Source: Flavobacterium sp. HJJ
GTDB taxonomy: Bacteria; Bacteroidota; Bacteroidia; Flavobacteriales; Flavobacteriaceae
NCBI RefSeq assembly: GCF_015351475.1
Contig: NZ_JADKPR010000003.1
Coordinates: 237,744-301,743 of the forward strand
DNA: 64,000 bases
Reading direction: 5' to 3'
Shown here: positions 1 through 8,016 of the stretch, piece by piece
Layout of the letters: each line of letters begins with the position of its first letter
How positions within the stretch are numbered: position 1 is the first letter of the stretch
Notes under the pieces: model-generated
The model's database searches: none
What the model was told of the DNA's origin: nothing
The model's input: the letters and a program-made list of their open reading frames with translations, nothing else
Made by a program: the position numbers and the translations under genes

Positions 1-1
1 G

Positions 2-1195
2 CTAGTATTTAACATCATACAAATTGTTTTATTAAGCCTTCTGGGTTTAGCAACGTTATATATTTTAATATTTGCCGCAGCAAGTTTATTTTATAAACAG
101 AAAAAATATTCAGATAACGGAAATATAAAAAAAATAGCGGTTCTTATTCCGGGGTATAAAGAAGATGAGGTGATTATTGAAGTTGCAAATGCGGCATTGC
201 TGCAAGATTATCCACAAGAACTTTATGATATCGTAATTATTGCCGATTCTTTTCAAAAGGAAACAATAGCAGTATTAAAGACCTTACCCATTATAGTTAT
301 TGAAGTAAGTTTTGAAAAGAGTACAAAATCTAAGGCTTTAAACAAAGCGATGGATGCCTTAGAAAATAATTATGATATTGCAGTTGTTCTTGATGCGGAT
401 AATGTGATGAATAATGATTTTCTAAAAAAAATAAATGCTGCTTTTGAATATGGTTTTACTGCGGTTCAAGGTCATCGTACAGCAAAAAATACGAATAACT
501 CCTGGGCTGTTCTTGATGCCATTAGCGAAGAAATAAACAATAACATTTTTCGGAAAGGACACAGGGTTTTGGGGCTTTCATCTGCCATAATAGGTTCTGG
601 AATGGCTTTTAAGTACAATTATTTTAAAACACTTATGGCAACAGTTACTGCTGTTGGAGGATTTGATAAGGAAATAGAACTCAAAATGCTTAAAGAAGGT
701 CACAAAATCGTTTATCTCAATGATGCTGTTGTTTTTGACGAAAAAATACAAAAAGCTGAAGTGTTTGGCAATCAGCGCCGTCGCTGGCTTTCTGCACAAT
801 TACATTACTTCAGGAAAGATATTTTAAGTGCCTGCAAACATTTACTACTGAATGGTAATATTGATTATTTTGATAAGGCAATTCAATTTATACAGCCACC
901 TAGAATATTACTGTTAGGAGCTGTGATGCTGTGCAGTATTGGCTTTCTTGTAATCAATTATTTTTTAGATGTCCAAAATTCTTACTCTAATTATTGGATT
1001 ATCTTAGTAACAGCCTGCATAATGTCTTTTGTTTTTTCAGTTCCAAAATATTTCTATACTATTAATACTTTGAATGCTTTGGCTAGTCTGCCAAAAGGTA
1101 TGTTTATGATGCTGCTGTCTCTGTTAAAAATTAAAGGAGCCAATAAAACATTTATACATACAAAGCATACTTCAAGTTCAAATAAACAAACTTGA
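2..1195 (+). CDS. Family 2 glycosyltransferase, 5'-truncated by window edge
   Basis: The reading frame is open to the left edge, so the true start lies outside the window; the GTG near 170 is internal. In order the visible product has a hydrophobic segment, a GT-A domain beginning IAVLIPGYKEDE, a nucleotide-sugar-binding LDADN motif, an acidic FDKEIE segment in the position of the usual catalytic base, a QRRRW motif, and two or more C-terminal membrane segments. DxD plus Q(R/Q)xRW are features of processive, cellulose-synthase-like GT2 enzymes that polymerise sugars at the inner membrane. Three more glycosyltransferase genes follow on the same strand, so this is probably part of an exopolysaccharide or capsule operon. 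The sugar specificity cannot be read from sequence. Confidence 0.85.
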   Translation, partial: LVFNIIQIVLLSLLGLATLYILIFAAASLFYKQKKYSDNGNIKKIAVLIPGYKEDEVIIEVANAALLQDYPQELYDIVIIADSFQKETIAVLKTLPIIVIEVSFEKSTKSKALNKAMDALENNYDIAVVLDADNVMNNDFLKKINAAFEYGFTAVQGHRTAKNTNNSWAVLDAISEEINNNIFRKGHRVLGLSSAIIGSGMAFKYNYFKTLMATVTAVGGFDKEIELKMLKEGHKIVYLNDAVVFDEKIQKAEVFGNQRRRWLSAQLHYFRKDILSACKHLLLNGNIDYFDKAIQFIQPPRILLLGAVMLCSIGFLVINYFLDVQNSYSNYWIILVTACIMSFVFSVPKYFYTINTLNALASLPKGMFMMLLSLLKIKGANKTFIHTKHTSSSNKQT

Positions 1196-1301
1196 AATTA
1201 TACTGTAAAACACACTAATTAAGAGATGGGAAAATAAAATCATAATAATTACTTCTGATTTTTATCAAGATGCAGAAGCAATTAATCTAAAAAAGAGCAT
1301 C

Positions 1302-2465
1302 ATGAAAATAGGTATAGAAGGACAGCGGCTTTTTCGTAAAAAAAAACATGGTATGGACATGGTAGCTTTAGAACTAATAAAGAATCTCCAGGATCTAGAC
1401 CACGAAAATGAATATTTTATATTTGTAAAACCAGATCAAGACAGTTCCGTTCTTAAAGAAACTTCAAACTTTAAGATTATTGAATTAAATGGGGGACCAT
1501 ACCCAGCGTGGGAACAAATAGCATTGCCAAAAGCAGCCAAAAAATATGGCTGCGATATATTACACTGCACCAGCAATACCGCACCTTTTTTTACTTCTAT
1601 TCCTTTAATAACAATTCTTCATGACATTATTTACATGGAAAGCGGTTATTTAAAAATACTCAAAAGCAGTGCAAGTACCTACCAAAAATTTGGAAATATA
1701 TATAGAAAACTCGTAGTACCGCGTGTTGTAAAAAGGAGTAAAAAAGTGATTACAGTATCCCATTTTGAAAAAAACAGAATCGGTGAATTCTTTGGAATTA
1801 AAGGTGATAAAAAACTCGATGCTATTTATAATGGCGTAAGTGAACATTTTAAACCAGTTACCAATAAAGAAGAACTGAAACGTGTTAAAGAAAAATACAA
1901 TTTACCTGATAAGTATTTCTTTTTCCTTGGTAATACAGACCCCAAAAAAAACACAAAAGGAACCCTTAAAGCTTTTTCTGATTTTTTAAAACTGACAGAG
2001 ACTGATTATAAACTGGTTATGCTCGATTATGATAAAACCGAACTCAATATCCTCTTGGTCGAAATTGATGACACCAATCTTATCAATCATATTGTTTTGA
2101 CAGGTTATGTAATTAATACCGATTTACCTGCTATTTATTCCCAATGCGACATTTTTTTATATCCGTCACTTCGCGAAAGTTTCGGGATTCCGATGCTGGA
2201 AGCCATGTCTTGTAACGTGCCTGTTATTACATCAAATACATCATCGATGCCTGAAATTGCAGAAGATGCTGCCCATATTATAAATCCATTTAATTCCGAA
2301 GAAATTATTCAGGGAATTATTGAAATAGTAAATAACGAAGCGTACAGAAAATCTCTTTGCGATAAAGGAATGAAGCGTAGTAAACAATTTTCTTGGAGAA
2401 ATATGGCAAAAGAGTATTTAAAGCTTTATGAACTAATTTATTTAGAATATTCAAAAAAACAATAG
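1302..2465 (+). CDS. GT4-type glycosyltransferase
   Basis: A 387-residue GT-B fold enzyme. The N-terminal acceptor half begins MKIGIEGQRL. The C-terminal nucleotide-sugar half begins near FLGNTDPKKNTKG and carries the retaining GT4 signature ESFGIPMLEAM (the E-x7-E motif), followed by PVITSNTSSMPEIA. Family knowledge says such enzymes transfer one sugar (often mannose, glucose or GlcNAc) to a lipid-linked acceptor on the cytoplasmic face. The first ATG was taken; the upstream 106 bases hold no clear gene. It ends three bases before the next gene, so the two are co-transcribed. The exact sugar is unknown. Confidence 0.9.
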   Translation: MKIGIEGQRLFRKKKHGMDMVALELIKNLQDLDHENEYFIFVKPDQDSSVLKETSNFKIIELNGGPYPAWEQIALPKAAKKYGCDILHCTSNTAPFFTSIPLITILHDIIYMESGYLKILKSSASTYQKFGNIYRKLVVPRVVKRSKKVITVSHFEKNRIGEFFGIKGDKKLDAIYNGVSEHFKPVTNKEELKRVKEKYNLPDKYFFFLGNTDPKKNTKGTLKAFSDFLKLTETDYKLVMLDYDKTELNILLVEIDDTNLINHIVLTGYVINTDLPAIYSQCDIFLYPSLRESFGIPMLEAMSCNVPVITSNTSSMPEIAEDAAHIINPFNSEEIIQGIIEIVNNEAYRKSLCDKGMKRSKQFSWRNMAKEYLKLYELIYLEYSKKQ

Positions 2466-2468
2466 ATT

Positions 2469-3668
2469 ATGATTGAAGGTAAAAATATTATCTGCATTTC
2501 TCAAACTACCTGGCATGGTGAATTTACTAAATCTACGGTGCAATTGTTATCACTTTTAGCAGAAAAAAACACCATAGTTTTTGTTGAATATCCATTTACA
2601 GTCAAAGATGTTATAATGTCTTTATTGGGAAAACAAAGAGCACAAGTATCCAGAATGCTGGGTTTTAAAAGAAGAATCATAGAAGAAAAAACAGATAGTA
2701 ATGCAGTGGTTAAACATTTGGTTATGCCTCCGGTTTTACCGGTAGATTTTATTAAAAACGAATCAATTTTTCAAAAGTTTTTTAGTATCAATGCATTTAT
2801 TTATAAAACACAGCTTCGAAAAGCCATAAAGAAATTAAAGTTAGATAATCCAATTATCATCACAGCATATAACCCAATGTATGGCCTGCCCATGATTGGC
2901 AAATTACACGAATATCTAAATGTGTATTACTGTTATGACGGTATGGATACACAAAGGCATAAATCAAGAATTTATACTATTGAGCAGCAATTTTGCAGGC
3001 AGGTTGATGGCATTATAACAACATCGGATTATTTAAATTCTGAAAAGCAGCAATTAAATCCGCAAAGCTATGTGGTTAAAAATGGTGTTGACTTTAAGTT
3101 ATTTGAGCCTCACGCCAAAAAATCTGTTTCAAGCCCTTCTTCTCAAAAAAAAGCTGGCTACATAGGAACCTTGGATTTTAGGTTTGATATCGATAGTATG
3201 GAATTTGCAATTCAGGAATTACCTCAGGTTCAATTTGAATTTACAGGCTATTTGCTCAACCATAATATAAAAGAAAGGTTATCAAAATATGACAATGTTG
3301 CTTTTTTTAAATCGGTAAAAGCACACGAAGTTCCTCAATTATTATCGAAATATGATTTAGGAATTATACCCTATAAAATGGACGAGGTTAATAAAAATAT
3401 ATATCCATTAAAAATTAATGAATATTTGGCCGTTGGTGTTCCTGTGGTTATGACAGCTTTCGCCAATTTAACCGATTTTAAATCCATGGTTAAATCCGCA
3501 GAAAACAAGAAACTTTTCAAATCATATATTGAATATGAGTTAGAAAATGATAATGACGTATTAATTAAAGAGAGAATTGATTTTGCCAGACTTAATTCCT
3601 GGGAAGGCAGAGTGGTGGAATTTGGAGATGTTCTCGAAAAAATTATTAAACATAAATATCCATCTTAA
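2469..3668 (+). CDS. Glycosyltransferase, GT-B fold (TuaH-like)
   Basis: A 399-residue protein. Recognisable GT-B landmarks are the linker segment AGYIGTLDFRFD and the donor-binding KINEYLAVGVPVVMT near the C-terminus. The N-terminal half (ISQTTWHGEFTKSTVQLLSLLA) is typical of Bacteroidota capsule and exopolysaccharide transferases. The strict E-x7-E motif of GT4 is not obvious, so this is a more divergent member, possibly GT1-like. It starts three bases after the preceding transferase and ends ten bases before the next, inside the same operon. Acceptor and sugar are not predictable. Confidence 0.82.
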   Translation: MIEGKNIICISQTTWHGEFTKSTVQLLSLLAEKNTIVFVEYPFTVKDVIMSLLGKQRAQVSRMLGFKRRIIEEKTDSNAVVKHLVMPPVLPVDFIKNESIFQKFFSINAFIYKTQLRKAIKKLKLDNPIIITAYNPMYGLPMIGKLHEYLNVYYCYDGMDTQRHKSRIYTIEQQFCRQVDGIITTSDYLNSEKQQLNPQSYVVKNGVDFKLFEPHAKKSVSSPSSQKKAGYIGTLDFRFDIDSMEFAIQELPQVQFEFTGYLLNHNIKERLSKYDNVAFFKSVKAHEVPQLLSKYDLGIIPYKMDEVNKNIYPLKINEYLAVGVPVVMTAFANLTDFKSMVKSAENKKLFKSYIEYELENDNDVLIKERIDFARLNSWEGRVVEFGDVLEKIIKHKYPS

Positions 3669-3678
3669 ATTAAAAGCT

Positions 3679-4869
3679 ATGACAGCATTAAAAATTATAT
3701 TCTGTTTTCTATTGTTTATTATTGTTTATACCTATGTTGGATATGGGATTTTATTATTCATAATTATAAAAATAAGGCGTTTTTTTAAACTTGGAAATAA
3801 GGTAAATAGTAATCCCAATTATGAACCTGAAGTTACATTGTTCATAGCTGCTTATAATGAAAAAGATTATGTGGATGCAAAAATGAAAAACACCTTAGAA
3901 CTTGAATACCCGAAAGAAAAATTAAACATTATTTGGGTTACAGATGGTTCTGATGACGGAACCCCCAACTTATTAACTGGTTACGCTAATACAACGGTTT
4001 ATCATTTAGATGAAAGAAATGGAAAAATAGGGGCAATGAACCGCGGTATGGAATTTGTAAAAACACCAATTGTAATATTTAGTGATGCCAATACCAATCT
4101 GGGCAAAGAATCAATCAGACGCATTGTTAATCTATTTAATGACCCTGCAGTTGGCTGTGTTTCGGGAGAAAAACGAATTGTTAATAAAGAAAGTGATGTG
4201 GCTTCGGGAGCAGGGGAGGGAATCTACTGGAAATATGAATCGGCATTAAAAAAATGGGATGCCGAATTATATTCTGTTGTTGGAGCTGCCGGAGAACTTT
4301 TCGCTATTAGAACAGAACTGTATCGGCATGTTGAAAAAGATACGCTGCTTGACGACTTTATTATATCATTAAGAGTCGCTCAAGAAGGATATACCATTCA
4401 ATATGATCCAGAAGCGTATGCTGTTGAAACTGCTTCAGCTAGTGTAAAAGAAGAATTTAAACGTAAAATCAGAATCTCTGCCGGCGGTATTCAGTCTATT
4501 GTAAGATTACGTTCCTTATTGAATATTTTTAAATATGGAACACTTTCATTTCAGTACATTTCTCATCGCGTTTTGCGTTGGAGTCTTACCCCTTTATGTC
4601 TTATTTTATTAATTCCCGTTTTATCTATTCTAGCGTTTAATGAAGGAATTTTGTCATTTGGATTTTATTCTATATTATTTTGGATGCAGTTTCTGTTCTA
4701 TACTTCCGCTTTGTTAGGCTGGTTTTTAGAAAATAGAGAGACAAGGATTAAAATTTTGTTTGTTCCTTATTATTTTTTCATTATGAATTTATGTGTAATC
4801 TTAGGATTTTTCAGGTACATAAAAAAATCACAATCCGTAAATTGGGAAAGGGCTAAACGGGCCAGTTAA
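3679..4869 (+). CDS. Membrane-associated GT2 glycosyltransferase
   Basis: A 396-residue enzyme. The ATG at 3679 was chosen because it directly precedes a transmembrane helix (MTALKIIFCFLLFIIVYTYV); an in-frame start at 3577 would overlap the previous gene by 92 bases and add an unrelated leader. The GT-A core shows VTLFIAAYNE, the DGSDDGT motif, FSDANTNL as the DxD equivalent and LLDDFIISLRV as the acidic base region, followed by about three C-terminal membrane helices. This layout matches IcaA/BcsA-like transferases that add sugars to a growing surface glycan. It ends the glycosyltransferase run. Confidence 0.87.
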   Translation: MTALKIIFCFLLFIIVYTYVGYGILLFIIIKIRRFFKLGNKVNSNPNYEPEVTLFIAAYNEKDYVDAKMKNTLELEYPKEKLNIIWVTDGSDDGTPNLLTGYANTTVYHLDERNGKIGAMNRGMEFVKTPIVIFSDANTNLGKESIRRIVNLFNDPAVGCVSGEKRIVNKESDVASGAGEGIYWKYESALKKWDAELYSVVGAAGELFAIRTELYRHVEKDTLLDDFIISLRVAQEGYTIQYDPEAYAVETASASVKEEFKRKIRISAGGIQSIVRLRSLLNIFKYGTLSFQYISHRVLRWSLTPLCLILLIPVLSILAFNEGILSFGFYSILFWMQFLFYTSALLGWFLENRETRIKILFVPYYFFIMNLCVILGFFRYIKKSQSVNWERAKRAS

Positions 4870-4890
4870 TATTTTTCAGGACAAGACAAA

Positions 4891-5010
4891 ATGACTGAAA
4901 TCTTTTTTCCAACACAGCCTTTTGTTGAAACTTTAGTATATTTAAATCAGAGTATTGGTGTTCTTGATGTAATAATTAATCAGTTAAATATCAATTTAAA
5001 AGGAACTTAA
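4891..5010 (+). CDS. Possible 39-residue small protein
   Basis: An ATG-initiated ORF starts 22 bases after the last glycosyltransferase and ends with TAA ahead of the operon's terminator hairpin. The predicted peptide begins MTEIFFPTQPFVET and has no recognisable motif or membrane segment. Position and clean start are the only support; it may be chance coding potential in the 3' UTR. Confidence 0.25.
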   Translation: MTEIFFPTQPFVETLVYLNQSIGVLDVIINQLNINLKGT

Positions 5011-5028
5011 TTTTACAGTTTGATTAAG

Positions 5029-5085
5029 AACATAAGTTTTCAAATTAGAAATGCTTTTTCTTTGTTTGAAAGCTTATGTTTTTTG
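5029..5085. terminator. Bidirectional terminator between convergent genes
   Basis: An 8-base stem AACATAAG / CTTATGTT is extended inward by TTTCAAA / TTTGAAA, with a T run on the plus-strand 3' side. It sits between the end of the glycosyltransferase operon (plus) and the end of an AraC gene (minus), where both transcripts need to stop. Confidence 0.7.
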
Positions 5086-5096
5086 CATTAAATAGA

Positions 5097-5993
5097 TCAA
5101 TTCAATTGTTGTTCTCTGAAAATATTAGGAGAAATCCCAACCTCTTTTTTAAACAAACGGGAAAAATAGGTAGCGTTTTCAAATCCCAGCGAAATCGAAA
5201 TCTCTGCAATATTCATTTTTCCTTCTTTTAATAAATTTTTTGCTTCTGAAATTAGATAAAGGTGAATCAATTCCAAAGCGGTTTTCCCGGTTTCCTGTTT
5301 CAATAGATCAGTCAAATACCGCGAAGATACATGGAGGTTTTCTGCCATATAATTAACTGTAGGAAGACCAAAATCAGTGTTTTCTCTATCTTGAAAATAG
5401 GAGGAGAGTATGTTATTAAATTTTGTAAATGTGGCTCCGGTTAATTCCTCCCGATTAATAAATTGTCTTTTGTAAGAGCGTTGTGCATATTTAAGCAAGG
5501 TACTAAGGTGGCTGAGAATAATGGCCTTACTGAAGTCATCGGTATTATTGTGGTATTCTTTTTCCATCGTGAGAGCTATATTCCAAATGGTTTCCTCCTC
5601 GCTAGGGGAAAGGTGCAGCGCCTCATTAACATCATATTCAAAAAAACTGTATTTCTTTATTTCGTGATGGAGTATATTGCCTGCAAAAAAGTCCTCGTGA
5701 ACAATAATCATGAAGCAATCTTCTTCTAAACGAATATTTTTAAATGCCACTTTTTGGTGTGGCTTGATAAATGACATTTTTCCAGAGTCATGATCATATT
5801 TTGTTTTGCCATAGAGGACACTTCCAGATTCTAGTTTTTTGAAACCGATGATATAAAAATCGGCAGTAAATTCTACATCATTAGCACCAGTACAAGTAAA
5901 TTTGGTGCCATGTGAAATGCAGAATAACGGATGCTCAGGAAGTTTAAGTCCAATGGCCTGAGTAAAACCGCTTATTGTATCGAAATGATTCAT
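5097..5993 (-). CDS. AraC-family transcriptional regulator
   Basis: A 298-residue regulator. The N-terminal sensor domain includes GTKFTCTGANDVEF and KFDY-type segments. The C-terminal double helix-turn-helix (about residues 190-298) shows VNYMAENLHVSSRYLTDLL and IAEISISLGFENATYFSRLF. The start at 5993 (MNHFDTIS) was chosen over a start 17 codons upstream because the paralogue at 18158-19054 has its start at the matching place (MTHYKTIS) and both are then 298 residues long. It lies downstream of an SDR gene on the same strand (60-base gap), so it is probably transcribed with its own target. The effector is unknown; an electrophile or lipophilic compound is a guess from the enzymes nearby. Confidence 0.88.
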   Translation of the reverse strand: MNHFDTISGFTQAIGLKLPEHPLFCISHGTKFTCTGANDVEFTADFYIIGFKKLESGSVLYGKTKYDHDSGKMSFIKPHQKVAFKNIRLEEDCFMIIVHEDFFAGNILHHEIKKYSFFEYDVNEALHLSPSEEETIWNIALTMEKEYHNNTDDFSKAIILSHLSTLLKYAQRSYKRQFINREELTGATFTKFNNILSSYFQDRENTDFGLPTVNYMAENLHVSSRYLTDLLKQETGKTALELIHLYLISEAKNLLKEGKMNIAEISISLGFENATYFSRLFKKEVGISPNIFREQQLN

Positions 5994-6053
5994 TTGATAT
6001 CGTTTTAAAAAAGAAAGCAGAACCCGACGAATCGGATTCTGCAAATTTAAACT

Positions 6054-6872
6054 TTATTTTCCGTGTGCGGCTTCAGAAACCTCCTGCCATTCCTCCCATG
6101 TTTTTAACCGTTCTCCGTAAGCATATTTAGTCCATTGTACACCAGCCCTGCCTAAAAGCAATCTTAACGGAGGATTTTCTGCATCTATCAGTTTTAAAAC
6201 AGCTTCTGAAGTCGCTTCAGGCACGCCATAATCTTCTTCTTTATTTCCTTCCTGAAGAGCTGCTCTCACAATATCATATTGTTCCAGTGGTTTACTTTGT
6301 ATTGCAGAAGATAAGCCAAAATCGGTTGCATAACCATTTGGTTCTATGAGGGTGACTTTGATTCCGAAACTAGTAACTTCTGCAGCCAGAGATTCAGTTA
6401 AACCTTCAACAGCAAATTTAGAAGCACTGTAAATCCCTAAAGTAGGCAATGCAATAACTCCCAAAACACTAGAAACCTGAATGATGTGACCTGATTTTTG
6501 TTCACGCATTACTGGTATAACTGCTTGTGTAACCCAAATTAATCCAAAAACATTGGTTTCAAACTGCGTACGGATTTCCTGTTCTTCCAATTCTTCGATG
6601 GCACCAAAATGTCCATAACCAGCATTGTTGATTAATACATCGATTACTCCAAAATGGCTTTTTGCTTTTGCAACAGCATCAAAAGAGGCTTTTTTATCCG
6701 TAACATCTAATGGCAGAACCAATAGATTTTCGGGAAATTCAGCTGACAATTCCTTTAATGAATCTGTATTTCTTACTGTTGCTACAACATTATCGCCACG
6801 TTTTAAAAAAGTTTCTGTCCAAATTCTTCCGAATCCACGGGATGCTCCTGTAATAAAAATTGTTTTTTTCAT
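6054..6872 (-). CDS. Short-chain dehydrogenase/reductase
   Basis: A 272-residue classical SDR. The Rossmann dinucleotide motif TGASRGFG lies at residues 8-15, the NNAG motif (LINNAGYGHFG) near 85, the catalytic Ser in VSSVLG, and the YSASK catalytic pair near residue 155. These enzymes reduce or oxidise carbonyl and alcohol groups with NAD(P)H in the cytoplasm; the substrate cannot be deduced. It is the first gene of a two-gene unit with the AraC regulator downstream. Its promoter region shares an unusual ACTTTTG-N27-box layout with two other AraC-linked operons in this window. Confidence 0.92.
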   Translation of the reverse strand: MKKTIFITGASRGFGRIWTETFLKRGDNVVATVRNTDSLKELSAEFPENLLVLPLDVTDKKASFDAVAKAKSHFGVIDVLINNAGYGHFGAIEELEEQEIRTQFETNVFGLIWVTQAVIPVMREQKSGHIIQVSSVLGVIALPTLGIYSASKFAVEGLTESLAAEVTSFGIKVTLIEPNGYATDFGLSSAIQSKPLEQYDIVRAALQEGNKEEDYGVPEATSEAVLKLIDAENPPLRLLLGRAGVQWTKYAYGERLKTWEEWQEVSEAAHGK

Positions 6873-6902
6873 TGTAATAATTTTATTGTTTTACTATCAA
6901 GG

Positions 6903-6947
6903 CAAATCTCCGTCAATTATTGATAACGGTTATGATACAAAAGTGGG
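6903..6947 (-). promoter_or_regulatory. Candidate AraC-activated promoter (SDR-AraC operon)
   Basis: Read on the minus strand, the 13-mer CCCACTTTTGTAT (6935-6947) is followed 32 bases later by the end of a GAGATTTG box that resembles the Bacteroidota -7 element. The same 13-mer at the same distance lies before the old-yellow-enzyme operon at 16092-16136. A small palindrome, ATAACGGTTAT, lies between the elements here. The gap of 27 bases between TTTTG and the -7 box is longer than the usual 17-23, which suggests activator-dependent initiation. Confidence 0.5.
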
Positions 6948-6994
6948 CAATAATGAAACGTTTTAACGAAAGATAATTTGGTTTGATTTATTGT

Positions 6995-7175
6995 TCAAAA
7001 ATTCAATACGCTTTTTACAAATTCATCATAATTTTGAAATATGGAACCGTGGCCTGCATCCTTATAAACAATTAGCTCCGAATTTATCATATGATTTTTT
7101 AATTCGTATGTGTTACTTATAGAAACTATTTTGTCATCATCTTCGTTTACAATTAAATAAAACAGGGTGTAATTA
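6995..7175 (-). pseudogene. Remnant of an alpha/beta-hydrolase C-terminus
   Basis: On the minus strand this otherwise unassigned stretch translates without interruption to about 58 residues ending in a TGA at 6995. It contains NEDDDKIVS, ELKNHMINSELIVY and KDAGHGSIFQ. The D (of the DDD segment) and H (of GHGS) sit where alpha/beta hydrolases carry the last two members of the catalytic triad. The N-terminal lid and nucleophile elbow are absent, and the segment abuts the stop of the neighbouring SDR, so an internal deletion joined the two. It cannot be functional alone. Confidence 0.75.
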
Positions 7176-7176
7176 C

Positions 7177-7947
7177 TTATTTCATTCCGGGACTTATTTG
7201 CCCCATTATTTTAATTGCCATTGCACGGCTAAGAAACTTGAAGTTGAATAACATTAAGCGGTTTTTCCAGCCTGATATGACTCTTGGTTTACTTTTTCTT
7301 TCCAAGCCGGTAATTAAATCTTGTGCTACGTCATATGCTGTGGACAATACAAATTCGGGATACGAATTAGTTTCCTTACCAGCATTTGAATGAAAATCTG
7401 ATTTAGTTGCTCCAGGATTAAACCCCATTACATAAATACCTTTATTTTTAAATTCAAACCACAAGGATTCGGAAAAATTAGCAACAAAGCTTTTGGTTCC
7501 TGCATAAACAGCTGCTCCCGGAAAAGAAGAATGTCCTAAAAGTGAAGCCACATTTACCAGACTGTCTCCCTTTTTTGCGTTTTGCAGGAAAGCGTAAGAC
7601 AGTGTTACCAATGCATCCATATTAAGGTGCATACCATTTATTTGTTCCTGAAGCGGCATATTGATAAATTCCCCGTACATTCCAGCACCTGCATTATTAA
7701 TTAGGACATCATAACGTTCTGATTTAATGTGTTCAGACAGCCTAACCAAATCTTTTGAGTTGTTTAAATCCGCTGCTAGTACTGAGTGGTTATTTCCATG
7801 AAGTATCGCTTTGGCTTCATTTAATTTATTCTCACTTCTTGCTACAAGTGTTACTGCATAATTTTTTGCAGCCATCAATTTGGCAGCTTCTAATCCGATG
7901 CCTCCACTAGCACCTGTAATTAGTACTTTTTTATCTTTTAATTCCAT
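7177..7947 (-). CDS. Short-chain dehydrogenase/reductase
   Basis: A 256-residue SDR. The start at 7947 (MELKDKKVLITGASGGIG) was preferred to one nine codons upstream because the Rossmann strand then begins at the usual distance. Visible motifs are TGASGGIG, LINNAGAGMYG, the serine region VNVASLLGHS and the YAGTK catalytic pair. This subgroup (often called DltE-like) acts on small carbonyls. The gene lies 69 bases downstream of the RND efflux operon on the same strand and may be read through from it. Its 3' end abuts a hydrolase remnant. Confidence 0.9.
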   Translation of the reverse strand: MELKDKKVLITGASGGIGLEAAKLMAAKNYAVTLVARSENKLNEAKAILHGNNHSVLAADLNNSKDLVRLSEHIKSERYDVLINNAGAGMYGEFINMPLQEQINGMHLNMDALVTLSYAFLQNAKKGDSLVNVASLLGHSSFPGAAVYAGTKSFVANFSESLWFEFKNKGIYVMGFNPGATKSDFHSNAGKETNSYPEFVLSTAYDVAQDLITGLERKSKPRVISGWKNRLMLFNFKFLSRAMAIKIMGQISPGMK

Positions 7948-8016
7948 TTTTTTTAGTTTTATTATGTTGCTCAATATAATTTAAGAAAGAGACTCATCAT
8001 AAGTCTAGCTCTCGGT

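Noticed and set aside
3577..3678. Upstream start for the second GT2 enzyme
   Set aside because: It would overlap the previous gene by 92 bases and add a leader unrelated to the family; the ATG at 3679 begins right at the membrane helix.
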